64,000 nt of DNA from Lachnospiraceae bacterium (GTDB lineage Bacteria; Bacillota; Clostridia; Lachnospirales; Lachnospiraceae): assembly GCA_910575255.1 (NCBI GenBank), contig CAJTEM010000021.1, forward strand, positions 32,322 through 96,321. The letters run 5' to 3'. Shown here piece by piece: positions 1 through 8,581 of this stretch. Made by a program: the position numbers and the translations under genes. Numbering within the stretch: position 1 is the stretch's first letter; the number at the start of each line of letters is the position of its first letter. A model generated the notes under the pieces. It was not told the DNA's origin. It did no database searches and was given only the letters and a program-made list of their open reading frames with translations.

Positions 1-2
1 AG

Positions 3-509
3 CTAAAGCCGGAGCATTTCCCGAAGGTAATTCGAGAGACCATCGAGGGCACAAGCAGCGTGATGCTGATCATCGTGGCTGCCAATGTGTTCGGGTATTA
101 CATGAGCTGGGAGCGGATTCCGCAGATGCTGACCGAGCTGCTTCTGGGAATCACCCAGAATAAGTATGTGATGCTGATGATTATCAATGTCCTCCTGCTG
201 ATCCTGGGAATGTTTTTGGAGGGCGGCGCGGCCCTGATCATCCTGGCTCCCCTTCTGGTGCCGGTGGTAAAGGGGCTGGGCGTGGATCTGGTGCATTTTG
301 GTCTGGTATGTATCGTGAATATCATGATCGGCGGACTGACTCCGCCCTTTGGTTCCATGATGTTTACCTGCTGCTCCATCACCGGATGTGAACTGGGAGA
401 GTTTGTGCGGGAGTGTATACCCTTCATCATTGCGTTGTTGGTTGCCTTGCTGATTGTTACGTACTTCCCGGCGCTGACGATGTTTGTGCCGAATCTGTTG
501 TACGGTTAA
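3..509 (+). CDS. TRAP transporter large permease (DctM), C-terminal part only
   Basis: The reading frame is open from the window edge, so only the last 168 residues are seen. They are strongly hydrophobic and match the C-terminal half of DctM/SiaT-type TRAP large permeases: an FGYYMSWERIP segment, GMFLEGGAALIILAPLLVPV, and the HFGLV...GGLTPPFG signature. TRAP transporters are membrane secondary transporters for organic acids, driven by an ion gradient and fed by a DctP binding protein, which would lie to the left. A terminator follows directly, so this is the last gene of its operon. The substrate cannot be told. Confidence 0.9.
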   Translation, partial: LKPEHFPKVIRETIEGTSSVMLIIVAANVFGYYMSWERIPQMLTELLLGITQNKYVMLMIINVLLLILGMFLEGGAALIILAPLLVPVVKGLGVDLVHFGLVCIVNIMIGGLTPPFGSMMFTCCSITGCELGEFVRECIPFIIALLVALLIVTYFPALTMFVPNLLYG

Positions 510-523
510 ATACAGGATTGTTT

Positions 524-565
524 AAAAGGCCTTTTTGGGAAGCGAATTCCCAAAGGGGTCTTTTT
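524..565 (+). terminator. Rho-independent terminator after dctM
   Basis: An 18-nt stem (arms 524-541 and 547-564, two G-U wobbles) closes on a 5-nt loop. The right arm ends in a T run. Confidence 0.85.
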
Positions 566-572
566 AGATAGA

Positions 573-600
573 TTGACAGCTTTTGATATCGTGGTATACT
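573..600 (+). promoter_or_regulatory. Sigma-A-type promoter for the kinase/regulator/CUT1 operon
   Basis: TTGACA (573-578), 16-nt spacer, TATACT (595-600), just upstream of the kinase start at 614. Near-consensus housekeeping promoter. Confidence 0.75.
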
Positions 601-613
601 TGATTGAGGAAAA

Positions 614-2539
614 ATGGAGGACAAAACAGGCGGAAAGAGTAAGCAGCAGAGAGAATCAGCAGGAAAGGGCAGGAGAAGACAGATGAAGGCGGATAAAAGG
701 ACAGGTCTGAAGCAGGCGTATTACCAGAGCTTTTTTGCGCTGATTGTAGTTCCGATTCTGACGGTTATTCTGGTTTCCGTAGGAATCATCCGGGCGACGC
801 TTTCGGAGTCTTCCGTGGATCGGATCCGGCAGGCCCAGGACAATCTGGCCTCTACGTTGGGGAAAGAGGTAAAGGACGTGTCTCTGCGGCTTTCCCATTT
901 CGTGTATGTGAATAATAATGAGATTGTCCGAACAGCGGTGAAGACAGATACCCATAATTTTTCTGAGCGGTATCATTATACGGGAGTGCTGACAGAAGCA
1001 TTTAATTATGCTATGGTGCCTGTGCAGGATATTATATCGGCCGTATTTTATATGAAGGACGGGACCTCCACCTGCCTCAAGGATGACATGATCCTGGGAG
1101 ACGGGGAGATCCGGTCTTCGGAGTGGTATCAGCAGGCTATGGCAGATCCGAATATGGTGAAGATCGGTTATTACGATATTGGGATTGTGGCATCGGGAAG
1201 AAAGGCCCACACCTTTACCATCGTGGCGGCGCTGGCGCCTGGCAGGGAGGTGGACCGGGACGGTGCGATTGAGATGGTGTCATTATTTGTCAGCTCAGAG
1301 GTGGAGAAGCTGATGAAAAAATATAACCAGGCCCCGTTTTTGGGTACCACCCTTTTGCTGGACAGTCAGGGGAGGGTGCTGTTAGACAGCGATAATGGAC
1401 AGAAGCTTCTGCCGCAGACCGAGGACTTTGGATGGCTGGAGCAGGGACAGTCCTGGCAGAGGGTGGACGGAAAGCGGTATGCCTATATTGTCACTGTGGA
1501 GCCGGTGACCGGCTGCCGGTTTGTGAGCATTGTGCCGGCGCGGGTGCTGAGCCGGAATTTCAGCCTGGCGGCGGCAGCGGTGCTGGCGGTGACGGTGATT
1601 CTGTTTTTTCTTTTCTACCGGTTTTCCAGCTATTTTCTGAAAAATATTATCGGGCCGGTTCACGAGGTGGTGGTGGGAATGAAACAGGTGGAGGAGGGCG
1701 GCCTGGAGGTGCATGTGACGCCGGAGGGGCAGGAGGAACTGCAGACCATGGTCCATTCCTTTAATCACATGGTCCGGCAGCTGAGGACACTGATACGGGA
1801 GAATGAGGAACATCAGAAGAAAAAGCTGAAGGCGGAGATCCGGGCGCTCCAGTCCCAGATCAATCCGCATTTTCTGGTGAATTCTTTAAGTTCTATTCGT
1901 TTTATCGCTCAGGTTTCTCATTATGAGTCCATTGGGAGGATGGCAGAGGCGCTGATGAAGATTCTGTCCTGCTCTTTTCGAAGCAATGCGGGTTTTTATA
2001 GCTTTGGGGAGGAGCTGGAGGTGCTGGACGGGTTTATCTATCTGATGAAGATCCGCCACTCGGACGGTTTTGAGATTTTTTATGAGATCGAAGAGGGCTG
2101 CCGGGATCTCCGGGTTCCTAGGCTGATTCTCCAGCCGATTGTGGAGAATTCGATTGTCCATGGCTTTGCGGAGCTGGAGGATGAGATCGGTCATATCTGG
2201 CTGCGGGCGCGGCGGCAGGAGAGCTTTCTGGTGATTGAGGTTGAGGATGACGGTCAGGGAATGACAGAGGAGGAGATTCGGAGGATATTGACGGATGAGG
2301 AGACGGTAACAGAACAGGCTCAGACTGCGCAGGGAAGGAAGAGTATCGGCGTGTCCAATGTGAACAGCCGGCTGATTCTGAATTTCGGGGAGAGTTCCCG
2401 GATGGTGATCGAGAGTGAGCCGGGAAGGTATACGCGGACGATTCTGCGGATTCCGTCAGGACAGGGAGGGACGGCGCCCGGGAAAAAGGCAGAGAAAGAC
2501 AGGATGCAAAAAGAAATGGAGCAGGAGGCTGGAACATAA
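614..2539 (+). CDS. Sensor histidine kinase, YesM/LytS type
   Basis: Membrane sensor kinase of 641 aa. There is a membrane segment near residues 39-60, an extracellular Cache-like sensor region of about 250 residues, a second membrane segment near 314-337, a HAMP linker, then a His_kinase domain with the phospho-acceptor motif QINPHFLVNSL near residue 418. A GHKL ATPase domain follows (VENSIVHGF N-box, DDGQGM G-box). An alternative ATG at 683 (residue 24) is possible because the first 23 residues are very polar; 614 has a GAGG upstream. It pairs with the AraC-type regulator at 2601 and probably controls the sugar transporter at 4403-7555. The ligand is unknown. Confidence 0.93.
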   Translation: MEDKTGGKSKQQRESAGKGRRRQMKADKRTGLKQAYYQSFFALIVVPILTVILVSVGIIRATLSESSVDRIRQAQDNLASTLGKEVKDVSLRLSHFVYVNNNEIVRTAVKTDTHNFSERYHYTGVLTEAFNYAMVPVQDIISAVFYMKDGTSTCLKDDMILGDGEIRSSEWYQQAMADPNMVKIGYYDIGIVASGRKAHTFTIVAALAPGREVDRDGAIEMVSLFVSSEVEKLMKKYNQAPFLGTTLLLDSQGRVLLDSDNGQKLLPQTEDFGWLEQGQSWQRVDGKRYAYIVTVEPVTGCRFVSIVPARVLSRNFSLAAAAVLAVTVILFFLFYRFSSYFLKNIIGPVHEVVVGMKQVEEGGLEVHVTPEGQEELQTMVHSFNHMVRQLRTLIRENEEHQKKKLKAEIRALQSQINPHFLVNSLSSIRFIAQVSHYESIGRMAEALMKILSCSFRSNAGFYSFGEELEVLDGFIYLMKIRHSDGFEIFYEIEEGCRDLRVPRLILQPIVENSIVHGFAELEDEIGHIWLRARRQESFLVIEVEDDGQGMTEEEIRRILTDEETVTEQAQTAQGRKSIGVSNVNSRLILNFGESSRMVIESEPGRYTRTILRIPSGQGGTAPGKKAEKDRMQKEMEQEAGT

Positions 2540-2600
2540 AAGGCCGGGGCACAGATTAGCACATCACAGGATTTTGCCGGGAAAAGAAAAGGGGAAAACC

Positions 2601-4205
2601 ATGAAGCGGGTACTGATTGTGGATGATGATACGATTGTGCGGATTACTTTGCGCTCGCTGATTAACTGGGAGGCTTTCGGTTATCAGGTGGCGGGGGATG
2701 CGATCCATGGAAAGCAGGCGCTGCGGTATCTGGAGGAGGGAACAGTGGATCTGGTCATCACGGATATGAAAATGCCGGTAATGGATGGCCTTGGGCTGAT
2801 TGAGCAGATTCACAGGCTGGGATTGACGCCAAAGATTCTGGTGCTCAGCGGGTATGATGATTTTAAGCTTGTGCGGGAGGCGTTCCGCATGGGGGCTGAG
2901 GATTATCTGCTGAAGACGGATTTGAGCGCTGGGGTTCTGGAGAAGGTTCTGTTGAAAATAGGGGAAGGGGATCTCGAGGATCAGGAAGAGGAAAAGGATC
3001 AGGAGGGAAAAAGCCGGAAGGAGGGGTACAAACGGGAGGAAAGAAAGAATCGGGAGGAGAACGGATTCCGTCTGGGGCAGCTTCTTGCGGATATGGCCAT
3101 GGGAAGAAGGGCTCTGGAACGGTCTTTGTTTCCAGGGGAATATGTGGTGATTCAGTTTGAGATAGAGGATGTGCTCCGGCACATGGCGCGGTTTTCCCAT
3201 GATCCGGAGGGAGAATTGGTGAGGCCGTTCTTAAGCTTTGCCAGGCAGATTCCCCGGGTGGCTTCCCGCTGTGTCTTAGGAAGCATTTCGCCGTCCCGGT
3301 ATGTGATGCTGTACCAGGTGGGGGACGCAAGGATTTACCGGGAAAATGTGGTCTCTACCTGCCGTCAGCTGATGAATGTGTGGAAGAATTACATGAATCT
3401 GCCGGTGGCAGTGGGCGTCAGCGAAAAGGAGGACCGGCCAGAGGAATTCTGGGAGCGGCTGGAGGAATCGGGAGAGCAGCTTCGCCTGAGATATCTGAAA
3501 AGGCAGGGACAGATTGGATGTATCTGGGAAAAGGGCAGGATTACCTGCAGACAGGCAGAGAAAATCAGGGATTGTTATGATCGGCTGCTTCAGGGACTTT
3601 TTTTCAGCGATGAGATGATGGTGGATGAGGAGAAGCCACGCCTGTTTGCCGCTCTGTATGAGGCAGGGATTTCGCAGGCGATCTGCATCAGCCTCTGCCT
3701 GATCGAGGCGCTGGCCTGGAAGCTGGAGGAGAATCAGGACGATATCCGCAGAATGTTCTCAGAGGAGATTGATTATTATGAAAAGCTGGGGCGCTTCTGC
3801 GAGGTGCGGGAGCTGGAGTTGTGGCTGAACAATTATTTTCGCTGGATTCTGGATTACCAGAAGCACAAGCAGGATCGGAGCCAGGAGGATTTGATTTTGA
3901 AGGCCAGGCGGTTTATTCTGGATAATTACTCTAATCCGGAGCTGACTCTGGGAAGCGTGGCGGATTATGTGGGCCTGAATGAAAAATATTTCAGCACCAA
4001 ATTCACCAAAGAGGAGGGGATGACCTTCAGCAACTTTCTGACAGAGGTGCGGATCCGCAAGGCCAGGGAGCTGATGGAACAGACGAACCTGAAGGTGTAT
4101 GAGATCAGCAGGAGCGTAGGCTATAACAGCGTGGAGCATTTTACCCGGATGTTTAAGAGGACATGCAAGGTCAGTCCGGGGAGCTACAAGCAGCGGGGTA
4201 TGTGA
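2601..4205 (+). CDS. Response regulator, YesN type (REC + AraC HTH)
   Basis: A 534-aa regulator. An N-terminal receiver domain (RVLIVDDDTIVR; phospho-acceptor Asp in VITDMKMPVMDG near residue 54) is followed by a long middle region with an unusually charged linker rich in Glu, Lys and Arg near residues 125-160. Two C-terminal AraC-type helix-turn-helix motifs follow (LGSVADYVGLNEKYFS and VYEISRSVGYNSVEHFTRMF). The start at 2601 places the receiver at the N-terminus; the frame stays open 186 nt upstream but that stretch does not look coding. It is the partner of the kinase at 614 and a likely activator of the CUT1 transporter downstream. Confidence 0.93.
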   Translation: MKRVLIVDDDTIVRITLRSLINWEAFGYQVAGDAIHGKQALRYLEEGTVDLVITDMKMPVMDGLGLIEQIHRLGLTPKILVLSGYDDFKLVREAFRMGAEDYLLKTDLSAGVLEKVLLKIGEGDLEDQEEEKDQEGKSRKEGYKREERKNREENGFRLGQLLADMAMGRRALERSLFPGEYVVIQFEIEDVLRHMARFSHDPEGELVRPFLSFARQIPRVASRCVLGSISPSRYVMLYQVGDARIYRENVVSTCRQLMNVWKNYMNLPVAVGVSEKEDRPEEFWERLEESGEQLRLRYLKRQGQIGCIWEKGRITCRQAEKIRDCYDRLLQGLFFSDEMMVDEEKPRLFAALYEAGISQAICISLCLIEALAWKLEENQDDIRRMFSEEIDYYEKLGRFCEVRELELWLNNYFRWILDYQKHKQDRSQEDLILKARRFILDNYSNPELTLGSVADYVGLNEKYFSTKFTKEEGMTFSNFLTEVRIRKARELMEQTNLKVYEISRSVGYNSVEHFTRMFKRTCKVSPGSYKQRGM

Positions 4206-4402
4206 CACTCGCGGTATTTGTCAAATGCCCGTACCCGGATTAGCTTCGCGTCGCAGGCATGGTACTTGGCTTATTGTTTGCGGGAATTATGCCCATGAGA
4301 GGAAAACCTGACGATAGATCAAGAAATCCAACGGAAACTCATGGAGATAAATCAAAGAAAATGGTATCCTTGTCACAATAAAAACAAGGGAGGTTTTACT
4401 TC

Positions 4403-5809
4403 ATGAGAAAGAAAGTTTTGGCACTGGGATTGTGTGCAGCCATGGCCGCCAGCAGCCTGGCAGGGTGTTCATCGTCGGATTCCGGTTCAGGGAATGCGGG
4501 AAATGAGGCCGCGGGAGGCGCGGCTTTGGCAGGAACAGAGGCTCCGGCCGCGGGTGGCGCTGGCAGCCAGGAGGCGGGAAATACCGCTGCCAACGAGGAT
4601 CTGGAGGGCAGCCTGGTATTCACGATCTGGGATAACAATCTGATGGATTACATTGATTCCAATGATATGGCGGGCAAATTCCAGGAGAAATATCCAAACG
4701 CGGAGATTGAGGTGGAGAAGATCAAGGATGACACCGAGTACTGGAACGCCATGAAGATGCGTACTTCTGCCAACCAGCTTCCGGATGTGATGTTTAATAA
4801 GCCTTTTACCCTGTCCCGTTTCAAGGATTACCTGTTAGACCTGTCGGATCTGGAGGCTGCCAAGAATAATGAGCTGGCAGCCGGCTATGCCATTGACGGC
4901 AAGGTGCTGGGCGTGCCCATGACGGCTGGTTATGAGTATGTGTATTACTGGAAGGATATGTTTGAGGAGGCCGGGGTGGAGGTTCCCACCACCTGGGAGG
5001 AGTTTAAGACAGCGGCACAGACTCTTCAGGACTATTTTGGCAAGGATACGCCGGACTTTATGGCAGTGGCGCTGGGCGCCAAGGACGAGTGGCCGGATTA
5101 TCCTTACATGGAATTCATGCCGGCGCTGCAGGGCGGCAACGGGCAGAACTGGAATGATATGGCAAAGCAGGATGCTCCTTTTGCCGAGGGAACGGACATC
5201 CGCAGCGCTTATGATAAGGTGAATGAGCTCTTTACCATGGATGTGTTCGGAAAAGATCCTCTGGGTATGGGAAATGACCAGGTGACGGCTCTGTTTGCTC
5301 AGAAGAAGGCAGCGATTCTGGCACTGGGCGACTGGGGACTGCAGAATATCCAGAATGGTACGGATGATTATTCTCAGCTGGGAACCTTCTATCTGCCGGT
5401 ACGTGACAGCGCTTCTGACCCGTTCCGCGTGATTGTTCAGGGCGATTCCTTTATGGGCGTAACCACCCACAGCAAGAATCCGGAGCTGGCCAAGGCATTT
5501 GTGGAGTGGTTCTACAGTGAGGACTGGTATCCGGGATATATTAACTATGTATCCAGCGCTTCTTCCATGAGGACGGTTCCCAAGGAGAAAGACCCGATTC
5601 TGGCTGAGGCTGACGCACAGCAGCCGGATATGGAAATGGTCATGTATGATGGCGGCGGAGATGATTTCCAGGCGATTCAGAATGAGATTGCCTTTGATTA
5701 TAAGAAGCTGGGCGCTCAGATGTTTACCGACGGCTTTGATCTGGACAGCGAGATGACAGCCCTGAACGAGAAGTGGGCGGCGGCCAGACAAAAGCTGGGA
5801 ATCCAGTAA
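4403..5809 (+). CDS. ABC sugar transporter substrate-binding lipoprotein (CUT1, family 1)
   Basis: A 468-aa extracellular solute-binding protein. The signal peptide ends in a lipobox (SSLAGC, Cys22), followed by a low-complexity Ser/Gly/Ala linker and then a family 1 (MalE-like) fold from about residue 65 (GSLVFTIWDNN). It should be lipid-anchored outside the membrane and hand an oligosaccharide or sugar to the permeases at 5832 and 6722. A good RBS (GGGAGG) precedes the ATG. The sugar cannot be told. Confidence 0.94.
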   Translation: MRKKVLALGLCAAMAASSLAGCSSSDSGSGNAGNEAAGGAALAGTEAPAAGGAGSQEAGNTAANEDLEGSLVFTIWDNNLMDYIDSNDMAGKFQEKYPNAEIEVEKIKDDTEYWNAMKMRTSANQLPDVMFNKPFTLSRFKDYLLDLSDLEAAKNNELAAGYAIDGKVLGVPMTAGYEYVYYWKDMFEEAGVEVPTTWEEFKTAAQTLQDYFGKDTPDFMAVALGAKDEWPDYPYMEFMPALQGGNGQNWNDMAKQDAPFAEGTDIRSAYDKVNELFTMDVFGKDPLGMGNDQVTALFAQKKAAILALGDWGLQNIQNGTDDYSQLGTFYLPVRDSASDPFRVIVQGDSFMGVTTHSKNPELAKAFVEWFYSEDWYPGYINYVSSASSMRTVPKEKDPILAEADAQQPDMEMVMYDGGGDDFQAIQNEIAFDYKKLGAQMFTDGFDLDSEMTALNEKWAAARQKLGIQ

Positions 5810-5831
5810 TGGGCGTAAAGAGGGTGAGCTT

Positions 5832-6725
5832 ATGAAATCGCTGGAAAGGCAGAAACGGATTTTTATCGCAGTGTCGTTGGCAGTGCCGATGATTCTGCTC
5901 GTAGGGTTTATCATGGTGCCGGCCTTTGATCTGTTCCGCATGAGCCTGACGGACTGGGACGGGTATTCGGAGAGCTGGAACTGGATCTGGCTGGAGAATT
6001 ATATCAGCATGATGAAAAACGAGAATCTGTGGCTGTCTCTGAAAAATAATGCGGTGTACTTTTTCGGGCATTTGCTGTTCATTCCCATTGAGCTGTTATT
6101 TGCCGTGCTGCTGACCTCTAAGCTGAGGGCGGCGAAGTTTTATAAGACCATGGTGTTTATGCCCTATATTATTAATGGTGTGGCCATATCCTATGCGTTT
6201 TCCTACTTTTTTTCACCGATCAACGGAGCTTTTGATGCCATTCTGGGAATGTTTCATCTGGAAGCCTTGATTCAGAACTGGCTGTCAGACCCCAAGCTGG
6301 TGAACTTCGTGCTGACAGCGGTATCTCTGTGGCGGTTTTCCGGTTATCATGTCATCCTTTTTATGGCAGCGCTTCAGTCGCTGCCTCAGGATGTGCAGGA
6401 GGCGGCTCAGGTGGATGGTGCGGATACCTGGCAGTTATTTCGGTATATCCAGATTCCTTCGATTATGCTGATGGTGGATTTTGTGCTGTTTGACAATATC
6501 CGGGGGGCGCTGCAGGTGTTTGATATCCCTTATGTCATGACCAGCGGGGGTCCCGGGTATGCGTCCTCCACCTTTACTTTGTATACCATTGACACAGCGT
6601 TTAAGTACAGTAATTTTGGCCTGGCCTCTACCATGGCAGTGGCGATTATGGCGATGATTGTCATCATTTATCTGGTGCAGAACAAAATCATCCACGGGCT
6701 TGTTCTAAGGAGGGATAGGGCATGA
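5832..6725 (+). CDS. CUT1 sugar ABC transporter permease 1 (MalF/UgpA-like)
   Basis: A 297-aa inner-membrane protein with about six membrane segments. The EAA loop that contacts the ATPase is at EAAQVDGADTWQLFRYIQIP. It begins 22 nt after the binding protein and ends overlapping the second permease by ATGA, so the two are translationally coupled. It forms the channel with the 6722 protein. Confidence 0.94.
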   Translation: MKSLERQKRIFIAVSLAVPMILLVGFIMVPAFDLFRMSLTDWDGYSESWNWIWLENYISMMKNENLWLSLKNNAVYFFGHLLFIPIELLFAVLLTSKLRAAKFYKTMVFMPYIINGVAISYAFSYFFSPINGAFDAILGMFHLEALIQNWLSDPKLVNFVLTAVSLWRFSGYHVILFMAALQSLPQDVQEAAQVDGADTWQLFRYIQIPSIMLMVDFVLFDNIRGALQVFDIPYVMTSGGPGYASSTFTLYTIDTAFKYSNFGLASTMAVAIMAMIVIIYLVQNKIIHGLVLRRDRA

Positions 6726-7555
6726 AAAGGAGTACGGTAACGCAGGCGCTCAAGCAGCTTGTCTGTATCGGTATGGTGCTGGTGGTGCTGGCTCCGATTG
6801 TGCTGACATTGTTTGCGGCATTTAAGACAAAGGCGGATATGGTCAATACTTCTCCGCTGCTGCTTCCCCCCATGGAGCGGATTACCATGGAGAATTTCCA
6901 GAAGGTGCTGGGGGACAAATACCTGCTGGTCGGGTTTAAAAACACAGGGATTATCCTGGTGGTGAGCATTTTCTTTAATGTAATTTTTGGAACTATCACA
7001 GCGTTTATTCTGGAACGGTTTGAGTTCCGCATGAAAAAGGTGATTCTGGCCTTGTTTTTTCTGGGAATGCTGATTCCCAGCTTTGTGACAGAGATTGCCC
7101 GGTTTAAGATTATCAATGGGCTGGGGCTTTACAATACTTTAGGGGCACCGATTGTGATCTATGTGGCGTCGGATTTGATGCAGCTTTATATTTACCGGCA
7201 GTTTATCTCTACCATCCCCAGGTCGCTGGATGAGAGCGCCCTTTTGGACGGGTGCAGCTATTTCGGTCTGTTCGGGCGGATTATCCTGCCGCTTTTAGCT
7301 CCGGCCACGGCCACGGTAATCATCATTAAGGCGATTACCATTATCAATGACATGTACATTCCTTATCTGTATATGCCGAAGAACAAGCTGCGCACCCTGA
7401 CTACGTTTCTGATGAATTTTGCCAATGCGCAGCAGGGATCCTGGCAGAAGCTGGCGGCGGGAATTATTGTGATCATGCTGCCGACCATTGTGATCTATGT
7501 GTTCTTCCAGAAGTATATCCTGGCCGGTGTTGCGGCTGGGGCGGTGAAGGAGTGA
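6722..7555 (+). CDS. CUT1 sugar ABC transporter permease 2 (MalG/UgpE-like)
   Basis: A 277-aa membrane protein with about six segments and the EAA loop ESALLDGCSYFGLFGRIILP. Its ATG overlaps the stop of permease 1 (ATGA). No ATPase gene follows. In many Firmicutes a shared MsmK/UgpC-type ATPase encoded elsewhere energises CUT1 systems; that is inferred here. Confidence 0.94.
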   Translation: MKRSTVTQALKQLVCIGMVLVVLAPIVLTLFAAFKTKADMVNTSPLLLPPMERITMENFQKVLGDKYLLVGFKNTGIILVVSIFFNVIFGTITAFILERFEFRMKKVILALFFLGMLIPSFVTEIARFKIINGLGLYNTLGAPIVIYVASDLMQLYIYRQFISTIPRSLDESALLDGCSYFGLFGRIILPLLAPATATVIIIKAITIINDMYIPYLYMPKNKLRTLTTFLMNFANAQQGSWQKLAAGIIVIMLPTIVIYVFFQKYILAGVAAGAVKE

Positions 7556-7735
7556 GTCTGGGGAAGCTTACACGTCTGTCAGGCAGCTACAATAAGGGCG
7601 ATGACGGAGACTGTGGTGAGTGGCAGGCGATTTAAAGATGGGCATATGCGGTTTCGTTCACAGGGAATTTGTGAACAGTAATCATGGCGGGCAGAATGAA
7701 TCGACGTGTGCCATCACCCGAATGGAGGAAGAAAG

Positions 7736-7975
7736 ATGAAAATTTATAATGTAGAAAGTCCGGAGAAATTTCTTGAGCTGATCAAGCAGTGCAAGGGAAC
7801 CGTGGAATTGATCTCCAAACAGGGAGACCGTCTGAATCTGAAATCAGAGCTGACCAAGTATCTTGCCGTGAGCAAGCTGTTTGCAGATAAGGCTCTCATC
7901 AATGATATGGAGTTAGTTGCCTCAGATCCGGATGATGTGAAGTTCCTTCTGGAATATATGATGGAGGGAAGATAG
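7736..7975 (+). CDS. Small protein resembling the HPr fold, no phospho-histidine motif
   Basis: A 79-aa protein with a clear GGAGGA ribosome site seven bases before ATG 7736. I do not recognise it with certainty. Its middle (LNLKSELTKYLAVSKLF) and tail (ELVASDPDDVKFLLEYM) line up by eye with the VNLKSIMGVMSL and final helix of the phosphocarrier HPr. The HPr active-site segment (HARPA) and the Ser-46 position are absent or changed (KSEL). If the resemblance holds it would be a non-phosphorylatable HPr-like protein, conceivably a regulatory partner for sugar uptake. It follows the CUT1 operon by 180 nt and precedes a terminator. Confidence 0.6.
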   Translation: MKIYNVESPEKFLELIKQCKGTVELISKQGDRLNLKSELTKYLAVSKLFADKALINDMELVASDPDDVKFLLEYMMEGR

Positions 7976-8049
7976 GGGCAGCGATCTTGGGCACGGGGAA
8001 ACTGCGGAGGTTTATGGGAAGGTTGTATAGAAAGAAATGAGAGAGAGGA

Positions 8050-8085
8050 ATGCAGGCTGGCCTGGGTGGGCAGCCTGTATTTTTT
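8050..8085 (+). terminator. Rho-independent terminator
   Basis: A 10-bp stem with one G-U pair (8050-8059 with 8071-8080) is followed by a T run. It closes the unit ending with the small HPr-like gene. Confidence 0.75.
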
Positions 8086-8093
8086 ATTCTTCC

Positions 8094-8160
8094 GTTAGGA
8101 AAGTACGTCCTATGGAACAAAAAGCCCTCCGGGCAGGATGCGTACTACGCGCAAAGGAAG
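8094..8160 (+). repeat. Dispersed repeat, copy 1
   Basis: Begins with a small hairpin (TAGGA ... TCCTA), then CCTCCGGGCAGG (8126-8137), and ends CGCGCAAAGGAAG (8148-8160). The two inner boxes recur at both ends of a longer copy at 15875-16007. Confidence 0.5.
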
Positions 8161-8176
8161 GGCAGTTGAAATGTAG

Positions 8177-8213
8177 CCTGGCCGGTTCCCCGTATCCCGG
8201 GAAACCGGCCAGG
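8177..8213. repeat. GC-rich hairpin
   Basis: CCTGGCCGGTT (8177-8187) pairs with AAACCGGCCAGG (8202-8213), extended by CCC/GGG inside. There is no following T run, so it is not an obvious terminator. Confidence 0.55.
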
Positions 8214-8283
8214 CGGACCTTACGAGATCCCCCTGAACAATAACTATTTATTCAAGGGAATCCTTTGGATTTTATCTTTTATC

Positions 8284-8313
8284 TTGAAAAGAGTTCCGTA
8301 TACATGGTAAACT
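8284..8313 (+). promoter_or_regulatory. Sigma-A-type promoter upstream of the arabinose sensor
   Basis: TTGAAA (8284-8289), 18-nt spacer, TAAACT (8308-8313). It sits ahead of the gene remnant at 8359 and the kinase at 8582. Confidence 0.5.
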
Positions 8314-8358
8314 AAGAAAAAGGGTTGTTTTGGAATCCGGAAGGGTGTCGGGTGGAAT

Positions 8359-8550
8359 ATGGGGAATTATCTAAATACCGGGAATGCTGGGTTTGCGGCT
8401 GTTCTGGCTTCAGGCATAGGGGATGCAGACGTGGTTTTTATTCCCAAAAAGCACTCAAATGGAATAAGACGGAGAAATGATTCTGGTTGGTTTTATTATG
8501 ACGTGAAGAGCAAAAAGCATACCTGCAGGATTAAGAAGCTGGGGAGATAA
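8359..8550 (+). pseudogene. Collapsed remnant of an AAA-ATPase/PD-(D/E)XK protein
   Basis: The 63-codon frame starts like the large clostridial family of AAA-ATPase_like proteins with a C-terminal PDDEXK_9 nuclease-like domain (MGNYLNTGNAGFAAVLAS). It then jumps to a segment like their C-terminal domain (DADVVFIPKK) and ends like their last residues (YDVKSKKHTCRIKKL). The ATPase core of about 450 residues is missing, so this reads as a product of internal deletions that kept the frame open. The family match is from memory and by eye. Confidence 0.55.
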
Positions 8551-8581
8551 AGCTGGAGTTGTCAAAACAAGCGAGAAAAAA

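Larger units (their letters stand above)
7976..8358. other. Intergenic region with terminator, repeat and hairpin
   Basis: No convincing gene lies here. It holds a terminator (8050-8085), a dispersed repeat (8094-8160), a GC-rich hairpin (8177-8213) and a promoter (8284-8313), each listed separately. Confidence 0.6.

Noticed and set aside
2415..2600. Longer N-terminus for the first YesN-type regulator
   Set aside because: The extension overlaps the kinase gene and is Arg/Lys-rich shadow sequence. The receiver domain begins exactly at 2601.
4835..5941. 368-codon minus-strand open frame opposite the CUT1 binding protein
   Set aside because: Shadow of a well-supported gene on the other strand; its translation resembles no family.
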